Positions 1 through 5,249 of a stretch of DNA of 6,592 nt are shown here, piece by piece. The notes beneath the pieces are model-generated. The model made no database searches. It worked only from the letters and a program-made list of their open reading frames with translations, and was not told where the DNA came from. How positions within the stretch are numbered: the stretch's first letter is position 1; the number at the start of each line of letters is the position of its first letter. A program made the position numbers and the translations under genes. The stretch is from Bacteroidales bacterium. Its GTDB lineage: Bacteria > Bacteroidota > Bacteroidia > Bacteroidales > F082. The DNA lies in assembly GCA_024689285.1 (NCBI GenBank), contig JAILDR010000193.1:1-6592 (forward strand), given 5' to 3'.

Positions 1-210
1 AGACCGACCTCCCTTTGCTGACCGAAGCCGCCCAAAACAGCCAAGCCGTTCACCACAGCCGCCGCTACAACGAGGCTTATCACCCGCATTATCGTATCGT
101 GGAACGCAGCATTTTTGAAAGGGAATTGGAACCTGCTTTGAGAAGGCCGTCAAGGCGGCCACGATGACTTTGGCCACGATTTCAATGATGTGTTTCTTTT
201 TGTCGTTCAT
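1..210 (-). CDS. small membrane peptide, smalltalk-like, 3' end apparently replaced
   Basis: The ATG is at 208-210 on the minus strand. The product starts MNDKKKHIIEIVAKVIVAAL, then TAF. This is a short lysine-rich N-terminus followed by one hydrophobic helix (about residues 8-23). The layout resembles the Bacteroidota 'smalltalk' peptides, usually about 30-35 residues and often found near HU-like and amidase genes. Here the frame stays open to the window edge (70 codons, no stop). After about residue 24 it becomes Cys/Arg/Gly-rich sequence antisense to the plus-strand fragment, which does not look like native smalltalk sequence. I infer that only the first 23 or so codons are original. The start is preceded by a CAA-rich tandem repeat leader with no Shine-Dalgarno sequence. 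The DUF6266-like gene lies upstream on the same strand, 365 nt away. Function unknown. Confidence 0.4.
   Translation of the reverse strand, partial: MNDKKKHIIEIVAKVIVAALTAFSKQVPIPFQKCCVPRYDNAGDKPRCSGGCGERLGCFGRLRSAKGGRS
3..167 (+). CDS. C-terminal fragment of an unrecognised protein
   Basis: An open frame enters from the left edge and gives 54 codons before TGA at 165-167. The first 45 or so residues read like real protein, with a charged, aromatic-rich stretch (YNEAYHPHYRIVERSIFERE) followed by LEPAL. The last residues turn into an Arg/Pro-rich tail (RRPSRRPR). That tail overlaps the start of the opposite-strand smalltalk-like ORF and is probably not native, so the original C-terminus may have been lost at a junction near 138-147. 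I do not recognise the family and assign no function. The alternative is that this is a chance open frame antisense to a longer minus-strand ORF. The residue composition of the plus frame makes it the better coding candidate for 3-140. Confidence 0.4.
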   Translation, partial: TDLPLLTEAAQNSQAVHHSRRYNEAYHPHYRIVERSIFERELEPALRRPSRRPR

Positions 211-221
211 GATGTTTGATT

Positions 222-266
222 GTTGAATTGTTGAATTGTTGACTGTTGACTGTTGACTGTTGACTG
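222..266. repeat. short tandem repeat, 2 x 8 bp plus 4 x 7 bp
   Basis: Two copies of GTTGAATT (222-229, 230-237) are followed by four exact copies of GTTGACT (238-265). Read on the minus strand this is a CAACAGT/CAACAATT array lying just upstream of the small ORF start at 210, so it would form most of that gene's 5' leader. Such arrays are prone to slippage and could vary in copy number between strains. Confidence 0.85.
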
Positions 267-281
267 CGAGACGCGGGACTG

Positions 282-370
282 ACTGCCGCTTTGCGCTTCC
301 CCCTCTGAGAGGGGGTGCCCGAAGGGCGGGGGAGTCCTACTGCCGCTTTGCGCCTGACTGCCGCTTCGCG
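282..370. repeat. hairpin cluster with three ACTGCCGCTTTGCGC copies
   Basis: ACTGCCGCTTTGCGC occurs at 282-296 and 339-353, with a variant, ACTGCCGCTTCGCG, at 357-370. Between the first two lies a GC-rich double hairpin: CCCCCTC (299-305) pairs with GAGGGGG (309-315) over a 3-nt loop, and GCCC (317-320) pairs with GGGC (324-327) over GAA. The CGCTTTGCGC core recurs near 5872. This is a REP-like or MITE-like non-coding repeat. Neither strand shows a convincing gene here. Confidence 0.65.
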
Positions 371-518
371 TCATCGCGAGGCACGAAGCAATCCAGGAAA
401 TCCGTTTCTTGAGGAGTTAGCCCCTGGATTGACTGCGTCGAATCTTCGATTTGCTTCGTCGTGCCTCCTCGCAAATCGTCAGATTCGACGATACGAAGTG
501 AGTCAATGACGCGAAGCG
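362..518. repeat. nested inverted-repeat element (copy 1 of the GCGAGGCACGAAGCA family)
   Basis: The termini CGCTTCGCGTCAT (362-374) and ATGACGCGAAGCG (506-518) are perfect 13-bp inverted repeats. Inside, GCGAGGCACGAAGCA (376-390) pairs imperfectly with a right arm at 453-474. A second, nested inverted repeat is present: CGTCGAATCT (437-446) and AGATTCGACG (481-490). Against copy 2 (4850-4942), the right arm carries two extra complementary segments, roughly 431-452 and 475-505, so the hairpin has grown or received an insertion. It lies in the gene-free gap between the DUF6266-like gene and the small ORF and has no transposase, as expected for a non-autonomous palindromic repeat. Confidence 0.75.
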
Positions 519-537
519 CGTCAGGGTTTCAGCGATT

Positions 538-555
538 TCTGCGGATTCTGCGTGA
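538..555. repeat. 18-bp dispersed repeat TCTGCGGATTCTGCGTGA
   Basis: The 18-mer is identical to 5882-5899 and is the exact reverse complement of 5811-5828. A two-mismatch version lies at 5027-5044. This copy is about 20 nt beyond the stop codon of the minus-strand DUF6266-like gene. In that gene's reading direction it gives GTCTCACGCAGAA, the same 13-mer found just after the XRE gene's stop. Confidence 0.8.
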
Positions 556-575
556 GACAAATTCCACGTGAGTCC

Positions 576-1622
576 TTACTCGGTGGTGCCGCCGTTGTCG
601 CCACTGCTCTTGGTGAAGGTCTTGGAGGCCACGCTGCTGGCGACACCGTCCTTGATGGCGATGGCCTTCACGGTGGTGGTGGCGCTCAGGGTGAAGGGCG
701 CGGGGTAGAGCGTGCTTTCAGCCGTGGGCGCGCTGCCGTCGGTAGTGTAGTAGGCGCGAGCGCCTTCAGGCTCGGTGATGGTCACCTGTGTGGTGTCGAC
801 AAAGGGAGAGGTGCCGCTGATGACGGGGGCGGTCACGTTGGGCGTTTCGCTGCCGCTGCCCGAGTTGCCCGAGTTGCCCGAGCCGTTGCTGCCAGGCGTT
901 TGGTTGCCGCTGTTGCCACTCACGTTGAGGGCAGTGCTGATGCAGGGCGAGAAGTCATAGTTGGTGGTGCTCAGCTTGTCGAGGTCGATGACGTAGCCGG
1001 AGGCGTTGGCGCCGGTCTGGCCGACGTTGTTGAAGCCCTCGGTAGTCTTAGGGAAGAGGACGATGCCGTAGGCGAAGACCTCGAGTGCGTCGCCGCTCTC
1101 GTTGACACTCTTGCCGAGGCTGATGGAAGTGTCGGTGTCCATCGCCGAGGTGTGGCGCCAGTTGCCGGTGGCGAGATCGTGGACGAGGATGGCCTTGGCG
1201 ATGACGTCGCCCTCGTTGGCACCCGTGAAGGAGGCCGTGTAGGCCGCGCTCTCGTTGGTGACGGCCACGCTGAGGCTGCGCTTGTGGCAGGGGTTGGCCA
1301 CCAGGTTGAGGTCGTAGCCCAGGCTGGCCTTGGTGTCGTCGGCGTTGACTTTGACGGCCTTCAGCAGCTGCTTGATGAGCTGTCCGCGTTCGGTCTTGCG
1401 AAGACCGTTGGCGATGAGTGCGGTGCGGCCCACCTCGCCGAGCATGGAGGCCACTTGGGTGGCGAGTTTCAATTTGGCACGGTTGCTCAACTGAGCAGCG
1501 GTGCGGGGGTCGGCCACTGAAGGCTGATGCTGACGAAGGGCAATTTTCCCGTTTTTGCCCTTGTAACCGACGGCCGTTCCGGCGCGTCCGGTGAACTGGA
1601 AGATGGAAACAATTCTTGCCAT
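576..1622 (-). CDS. DUF6266-like protein with C-terminal chitobiase-type beta domain
   Basis: A 348-residue protein with ATG at 1620-1622 and TAA at 576-578. Residues 1-35 (MARIVSIFQFTGRAGTAVGY, then KGKNGKIALRQHQP) match the opening style of Bacteroidota DUF6266 proteins, where a Gly-rich FxGxxG...VGY segment is followed by basic residues. The body to about residue 232 is mixed alpha/beta. Residues 235-258 are a low-complexity Gly/Ser/Asn linker. Residues 263-336 look like a chitobiase/beta-hexosaminidase C-terminal-type domain (APVISGT...YYTTDGSAPT...LYPAPFTLSATTTVKAIAI). There is no obvious signal peptide. DUF6266 proteins are usually near 200 residues, so the linker and beta domain are extra. 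The gene is GC-rich at third positions, unlike the AT-richer XRE operon, which may reflect different origin or constraint. It has its own promoter and an A/C-rich leader. Biochemical function is unknown, and phage-like or surface-adhesion roles are only possibilities. Confidence 0.75.
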   Translation of the reverse strand: MARIVSIFQFTGRAGTAVGYKGKNGKIALRQHQPSVADPRTAAQLSNRAKLKLATQVASMLGEVGRTALIANGLRKTERGQLIKQLLKAVKVNADDTKASLGYDLNLVANPCHKRSLSVAVTNESAAYTASFTGANEGDVIAKAILVHDLATGNWRHTSAMDTDTSISLGKSVNESGDALEVFAYGIVLFPKTTEGFNNVGQTGANASGYVIDLDKLSTTNYDFSPCISTALNVSGNSGNQTPGSNGSGNSGNSGSGSETPNVTAPVISGTSPFVDTTQVTITEPEGARAYYTTDGSAPTAESTLYPAPFTLSATTTVKAIAIKDGVASSVASKTFTKSSGDNGGTTE

Positions 1623-1700
1623 GGTTTTTGAAATTTTGGTTGGTTAGTAATTAGGTTAGTTTGCAGTTGGTTTTGGTTTTCGTTTTCGTTTTTGGTTCTT

Positions 1701-1722
1701 GTCTTAAGACGATGCAAAGATA
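1701..1722 (-). promoter_or_regulatory. probable promoter -7 box and start-site palindrome of the DUF6266-like gene
   Basis: On the minus strand TATCTTTG (complement of 1715-1722) fits the Bacteroidota -7 consensus TAnnTTTG. The -33 element is weak: TTG words lie opposite 1739-1741 (16-nt spacer) and 1746-1748 (23-nt spacer), neither ideal. Transcription would start near 1708, within the perfect 10-bp palindrome GTCTTAAGAC (1701-1710). This leaves a leader of about 85 nt rich in A and C (AAAACGAAAACGAAAACC-like), probably unstructured and without a Shine-Dalgarno sequence. Confidence 0.55.
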
Positions 1723-1750
1723 CGAAGATTATTCTAAACAACTGACAATT

Positions 1751-1770
1751 AGTTATTTGTACAAATAACT
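1751..1770. promoter_or_regulatory. perfect 20-bp palindrome, candidate operator
   Basis: AGTTATTTGTACAAATAACT is an exact palindrome just upstream of the -33 region of the DUF6266-like gene promoter. Its position and perfect dyad symmetry suit a homodimeric regulator. The half-site ATTTGT/ACAAAT also occurs in the XRE operon palindrome (5763-5778), with the half-sites in the opposite order. The binding protein is unknown. Confidence 0.5.
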
Positions 1771-1808
1771 TTTTTGCAATGCCGCTTTTTTTTGGAGCCA
1801 GTGCCAAG

Positions 1809-1874
1809 TCAGGGGTAAGTCGAGGGTGAGTCGAGGGTGTATCGAGGGTGTATCGAGGGTGAGTCGAAGGTAGA
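1809..1874. repeat. six-unit 11-bp tandem repeat (TCGAGGGTGAG/TA)
   Basis: Units start at 1809, 1820, 1831, 1842, 1853 and 1864. The four central units are TCGAGGGTGAG, TCGAGGGTGTA, TCGAGGGTGTA and TCGAGGGTGAG. The outer two are diverged (TCAGGGGTAAG, TCGAAGGTAGA). The 11-bp period is close to one helical turn, so equivalent bases sit on the same face of the DNA. There are no spacers, so it is not a CRISPR array. Confidence 0.9.
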
Positions 1875-1949
1875 CAGCATTTGGGGTCATGGTTACTCAG
1901 CAATGAAGTCGACATTAGACGATGTTTCGGTGTCCATGTCCCGCAACTG

Positions 1950-2060
1950 GCTGACGGGTCAGTAAGTGTCCCAACTGTCCCAAAGTGTCCCACCTGTCCC
2001 TTAAAGGGACAGTGGGACAGGACAGTGTGGGACAGGGCATGACACTAAGGCCCCGTCAGC
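1950..2060. repeat. 111-bp imperfect palindrome built from TGTCCC words
   Basis: The outer 9-bp arms are GCTGACGGG (1950-1958) and CCCGTCAGC (2052-2060). Inside, AGTGTC (1965-1970) faces GACACT (2041-2046). TGTCCCA occurs at 1967, 1976 and 1986, against TGGGACA at 2013 and 2028. The core is a perfect 9-bp stem, CTGTCCCTT (1994-2002) with AAGGGACAG (2004-2012), around a single central A. Single-nucleotide bulges interrupt the outer pairing. It ends about 100 bp before the protease -7 box. A transcript would fold into a long hairpin. With no T-run it is a poor intrinsic terminator. Confidence 0.8.
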
Positions 2061-2156
2061 ATTTCAGCATCCTCTGTTCTTCCGCATTTGCAATGTGGAA
2101 GCCGTGAATACCCGAAGCAATCTGATTTGACCGTACAAAATTAACAAACTTATTCG

Positions 2157-2164
2157 TATTTTTG
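2157..2164 (+). promoter_or_regulatory. probable -7 box of the protease promoter
   Basis: TATTTTTG fits TAnnTTTG exactly. The nearest TTTG (2126-2129) lies 27 nt upstream, longer than the usual 19-21, so the -33 element is weak or absent. Transcription would begin near 2171, giving a leader of about 60 nt that is AT-rich before the ATG at 2230 and has no Shine-Dalgarno sequence. Confidence 0.5.
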
Positions 2165-2229
2165 CAGGCGCAAACGATGCTTGGAATATCGCATCGGAAA
2201 CGTATTGTTACAAAAATCAATCAAATACC

Positions 2230-4839
2230 ATGAAGAAATCCATTTTTACCCTGATTCTTGCCCTCGGTTTTAGCACCTTGTTTGGCCAATCCAACGAGCT
2301 CCAACATGTCATCGTCATGATGGCCGACCGTTACGACAATGCCCATATTTCGCAAAAAACCGCGTTGATGACCAAAGAGCAACGGCGCAATTTCGTCATC
2401 GCCGAAAGAAAAGCGTTTTGTCAAGCCTCGCAAGCCCAAGTGCTTGATTTTCTTGACAGTTACAAAAGCAACAACATGGTCAGCGACCTGAAAACCTTCT
2501 GGTCGTTCAACGGCTTCAGCTGCTCGGCCAGCGACGAGGTCATCGCACAACTCGCCCAGCGCAAGGACGTTACCATGATTATCCCCGACGAGATGCGCCC
2601 GATGATTCCCCAAAACGAGAAAATTGGACCTGCAACAAGAGACAATGCTTGGCATGTCGACAAGATCAATGCGCCTGCAGTTTGGAACTACAACGGCACG
2701 GGCTATACGGGCAACGGTGTCATCATCGGCCACATCGACACGGGCGTCAACTACAACCATATCGATATTGCCAACAGCATGTGGGACGGTGGCAGCGAGT
2801 TCCCACACCACGGCTATGACATCTTTTATCAAGACAACGACCCCATAGACGACGACGGTCACGGCACCCATACCGCTGGCATCTTGGCGGGACAAGGCAC
2901 AGCAGGCACCCAAACGGGCATCGCCCCAGGTGCCAAGATAATGTCCATCAAGGTATTGGGCGAAGACGGTCAAGGCGAAGCCACCCACCTCATCCAAGGT
3001 GTTGAGTTTGCCTTGGAACACGGTGCACACATCCTCAGCCTCTCGCTCAGCGACGTAGGTGCTGGTCCCTGCTACTACTACCGTGACGTCTTCACCACCT
3101 GCCTCGACGCAGGCGTGGCAGCTGCTGTGGCATGCGGCAACGAAGGCCAGACGCAATACACCTTCCCCGTTCCCTTCAACATCAGTGCCCCTGGCAACTG
3201 CCCTCCGGCATGGCTCCATCCCGACCAAAAGAACCTCATCGAAGGTGGATTAACCTCCGTCATCAGCGTGGGCGCCACCGACTCCAACGACGAACACTGT
3301 GGATTCTCATCAGTCGGCCCCACGACTTGGGCTACAGGCGCCAATGTGGGCAACTACAACGACTATCCTTACGAAAACGGCGATGTCAACCAGCCTGGCT
3401 TGATTCGCCCCGACATCTCGGCTCCTGGTGCCAACATCACCTCATTGAACTACCAGACCACCAACGGCTACACCGAATTGGACGGCACCTCGATGGCCAC
3501 GCCCTGCGTGGCTGGTGTGTTGGCCATGCTGCTTGAGGCCAATCCCGAGCTGACCCCTGCCGAATTGGACTCCATCATCGAGCTCACCTCCGTCAGCGTC
3601 GGCAACACCAAGAAAAGCAACCGCGTAGGCTCGGGCCGCATTGACGCTTTGGCCGCCATCAACGCATTGTTCCATCATGGTCCCTCCAACCTCACCGCCG
3701 ACTTCGACGGCGAACTAGTTATCCTCAATTGGACTGCTGCTCCCGAAGGCATCTCCTATGACGTTTATCGTGATGGTATGCGCATCGCCAACAGCCTGAC
3801 GACGACCACCTATACCGACCACATCAACTATGCGGGTTCTTACACCTATTATATCATTGCCCACTTGGAGAACGACCTGACCTCGCTTCCCTCCAATTAC
3901 CTCACCCTGACGAAAGCGGTCGAGATTGAGGCCGAAGTCATCAACAACACGCGCGTGTCGCTGTCGTGGAACCTGCCTGCAGGCATTTACGACGGCTTTG
4001 AGTCGGGCGACTTCTACCAAAACATGTGGATTAATGACGCCACCAGTCCCTGGGTTATCACCACCACGCAACCCAACGAAGGCAGCTATTGCGCCAAGTC
4101 GACCAACACGGGTATGTTCACCAACAGCAAGATTTCATTGGCGGTCAACCTGCCTACTTCGAGCGTTGTAAGTTACTATGCCCGAGTCAGTTGTTTCCCA
4201 CTTAACGGCTGCGGCTTCTTCATCGACAATGTGCAATATGGCGAAACCCTGAAGGACGAAGTGCCGTGGACACGCTACACCGTGGCCATCGCTCCCGGCA
4301 ACCATATTTTGGAATGGAAATATTCCAACCAACTCTCCGAGGGCGAATATGACAACGCTTTCTATATCGACGACATCACCATTGGAACGCCTTTCGAGGT
4401 TTATCGCGCCAACTGCGACGGCAGCAACAGCACCCAGATTGCCTCCAACGTGGCCCAGCCGAACTATGTCGATTATGGTTGGGATGCCCTGCCGATTGGC
4501 CAATACAAATACGGCATCAGCACCGACGGCGGAAACACCATTGCTTGGTCGGAATGCTTGGACAAGGATGTGATGGCTGTCGATGAGAATAACACATTGG
4601 AAATCAAGGTTTACCCTAATCCTACGAACGGTTTGTTGTTCGTTGAGACGCACGACCATGCGTCTCTACCGAACCAAACCTACCACATAATGAATGTAAC
4701 AGGTCAAACGCTGCTTTCAGGCCGTATGACCGATGAAACCCAACAGATTGATGTGACGGGTTTGGTTGAAGGAATGTATTTTGTTAGGATTCAGAATGAT
4801 GAAGGGATAGTAACAAAGAAGTTCACTATTGCAAAGTAA
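2230..4839 (+). CDS. secreted S8 (subtilisin-like) serine protease with T9SS sorting domain
   Basis: An 869-residue endopeptidase predicted to be exported and secreted or surface-attached by T9SS. Residues 1-20 (MKKSIFTLILALGFSTLFGQ) are a signal peptide. Residues 21-135 look like an I9-type propeptide. The catalytic domain spans about 155-480 with Asp170 (HIDTG), His211 (DGHGTHTAG), oxyanion Asn304 (ACGNEG) and Ser421 (DGTSMATP), so all key residues are present. The arrangement resembles the bacillopeptidase F group. An FN3-like domain follows (about 485-562). A second FN3-like domain seems split: its first strands are at 565-585 and the rest at 720-775, with a jelly-roll-like module (about 588-718; FESGDFYQNMW...YIDDITIG) between. 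The tail (about 790-869; KVYPNPTNG...GMYFVRI...KKFTIAK) is a type A sorting domain. It stands alone on its strand. The likely role is extracellular protein degradation; substrate unknown. Confidence 0.93.
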   Translation: MKKSIFTLILALGFSTLFGQSNELQHVIVMMADRYDNAHISQKTALMTKEQRRNFVIAERKAFCQASQAQVLDFLDSYKSNNMVSDLKTFWSFNGFSCSASDEVIAQLAQRKDVTMIIPDEMRPMIPQNEKIGPATRDNAWHVDKINAPAVWNYNGTGYTGNGVIIGHIDTGVNYNHIDIANSMWDGGSEFPHHGYDIFYQDNDPIDDDGHGTHTAGILAGQGTAGTQTGIAPGAKIMSIKVLGEDGQGEATHLIQGVEFALEHGAHILSLSLSDVGAGPCYYYRDVFTTCLDAGVAAAVACGNEGQTQYTFPVPFNISAPGNCPPAWLHPDQKNLIEGGLTSVISVGATDSNDEHCGFSSVGPTTWATGANVGNYNDYPYENGDVNQPGLIRPDISAPGANITSLNYQTTNGYTELDGTSMATPCVAGVLAMLLEANPELTPAELDSIIELTSVSVGNTKKSNRVGSGRIDALAAINALFHHGPSNLTADFDGELVILNWTAAPEGISYDVYRDGMRIANSLTTTTYTDHINYAGSYTYYIIAHLENDLTSLPSNYLTLTKAVEIEAEVINNTRVSLSWNLPAGIYDGFESGDFYQNMWINDATSPWVITTTQPNEGSYCAKSTNTGMFTNSKISLAVNLPTSSVVSYYARVSCFPLNGCGFFIDNVQYGETLKDEVPWTRYTVAIAPGNHILEWKYSNQLSEGEYDNAFYIDDITIGTPFEVYRANCDGSNSTQIASNVAQPNYVDYGWDALPIGQYKYGISTDGGNTIAWSECLDKDVMAVDENNTLEIKVYPNPTNGLLFVETHDHASLPNQTYHIMNVTGQTLLSGRMTDETQQIDVTGLVEGMYFVRIQNDEGIVTKKFTIAK
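4645..4666. repeat. in-frame palindromic repeat inside the protease sorting domain
   Basis: GAGACGCA (4645-4652) and TGCGTCTC (4659-4666) form a perfect 8-bp stem over a 6-nt loop. Two further pairs (GT/AC) continue beyond a T-T mismatch. The arms resemble the widespread GTAGAGACGC...GCGTCTCTAC palindromic repeat. In the protease frame it encodes ETHDHASL, in the loop between the first two strands of the T9SS tail (residues 806-813). Confidence 0.65.
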
Positions 4840-4849
4840 CATTCACTTA

Positions 4850-4942
4850 CGCCTTGCGTCACTGCGAGGCACGAAGCAGTCCCGATAATAAAGCTCATAA
4901 TCTGGATTGCTTCGTCGTTCCTCCTCGCAATGACGCGAAGCG
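4850..4942. repeat. inverted-repeat element (copy 2 of the GCGAGGCACGAAGCA family)
   Basis: The ends CGCCTTGCGTCA (4850-4861) and TGACGCGAAGCG (4931-4942) pair with two mismatches. GCGAGGCACGAAGCA (4864-4878) is identical to 376-390. The right arm at 4909-4930 matches 453-474 at 21 of 22 positions. It begins 11 nt after the protease stop codon, so any read-through transcript would form a large hairpin. This simpler copy shows what the nested element at 362-518 has gained. Confidence 0.8.
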
Positions 4943-4960
4943 ACCCTGATTCCGTACTAC

Positions 4961-5044
4961 AGAATACGCAGAACTATGGGAACCGCAATGCGACTATCCA
5001 TCCGCGTCCGATAGGCTTCTGCGTATTCTGCGATTTCTGCGTGA
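4961..5044. repeat. inverted-repeat element with TTCTGCG motifs, abutting the XRE gene end
   Basis: AGAATACGCAGAA (4961-4973) and TTCTGCGTATTCT (5017-5029) are perfect 13-bp inverted repeats with 43 nt between. The right side continues into TCTGCGATTTCTGCGTGA (5027-5044), a two-mismatch copy of the 18-mer at 538-555 and 5882-5899. The repeat stops 4 nt short of the XRE stop codon (5049-5051, minus strand), so it may act as the 3' end structure of that operon. Confidence 0.75.
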
Positions 5045-5048
5045 GACA

Positions 5049-5249
5049 TCAATCCGTCTCTTCCAAGAAGAAAATCTCCTCCACCGATTTCCCAAACACC
5101 TGCGCCATCTTCAAGGCCAATACCGTGGAAGGCACATACCGCCCTGATTCAATGGCGTTTATTGACTGTCGGCTCACACCAATTAGTTTGGCCAAATCCT
5201 CTTGCGTGAGGTCTTTTTCGGCCCGTGCCACTTTCAAGCGGTTCTTCAT
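5049..5249 (-). CDS. XRE-family HTH transcriptional regulator
   Basis: A 66-residue protein that is almost entirely one HTH_3 (Cro/C1-type) DNA-binding domain. RLKVARAEKDLTQEDLAKLI forms helix 1 and the scaffold helix, GVSRQSINAIESGRYVPS (about 24-41) contains the turn and recognition helix, and LALKMAQVFGKSVEEIFFLE closes the fold. This short 'SRQSINAIE' class usually binds DNA as a dimer and often represses its own operon. The ATG (5247-5249) overlaps the stop of the upstream membrane-protein gene as ATGA, indicating translational coupling. Its most likely target is the palindrome overlapping the operon promoter (5763-5778). It has no sensor domain, so any signal would have to come through the membrane partner or a change in expression; that is inference. 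Confidence 0.93.
   Translation of the reverse strand: MKNRLKVARAEKDLTQEDLAKLIGVSRQSINAIESGRYVPSTVLALKMAQVFGKSVEEIFFLEETD

Larger units (their letters stand above)
1623..2229. other. divergent intergenic region rich in palindromes and repeats
   Basis: These 607 bases separate the minus-strand DUF6266-like gene from the plus-strand protease. They hold a leader and promoter for the former, a 20-bp palindrome, an 11-bp tandem repeat array, a 111-bp imperfect palindrome and a promoter for the protease. A minus-strand open frame from 1993 through here is low in complexity and runs across the DUF6266 promoter, leader and start in another frame, so I do not call it a gene. Confidence 0.7.

Noticed and set aside
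315..509. 64-codon + strand open frame in the repeat region
   Set aside because: It consists wholly of hairpin and inverted-repeat sequence and shows no protein-like features.
552..1520. Long + strand open frame (322 codons) opposite the DUF6266-like gene
   Set aside because: It is very rich in Gly, Ala, Val and Asp with no domain-like pattern, as expected antisense to a gene with GC-rich third positions. The minus frame has recognisable domains.
1809..1874. Possible CRISPR array
   Set aside because: Units are 11 bp, directly adjacent, with no spacers and no cas genes nearby.
1487..1993. Minus-strand open frame of 168 codons spanning the DUF6266 promoter and start
   Set aside because: It reads through the 11-bp tandem repeats and the A/C-rich leader, giving Thr/Pro and Asn/Gln low-complexity sequence, and overlaps the DUF6266-like gene out of frame.
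1994..2012. Rho-independent terminator
   Set aside because: The perfect stem-loop has no following T-run on either strand, and no gene ends nearby that would need it.
2221..3228. Long - strand open frame (335 codons) opposite the protease
   Set aside because: It lies antisense to the propeptide and catalytic domain, whose motifs are certain, and has a low-information Val/Ala/Asp-rich composition.
4135..4659. Minus-strand open frame of 174 codons opposite the protease C-terminal part
   Set aside because: It is antisense to well-defined accessory and sorting domains with no recognisable motif of its own.
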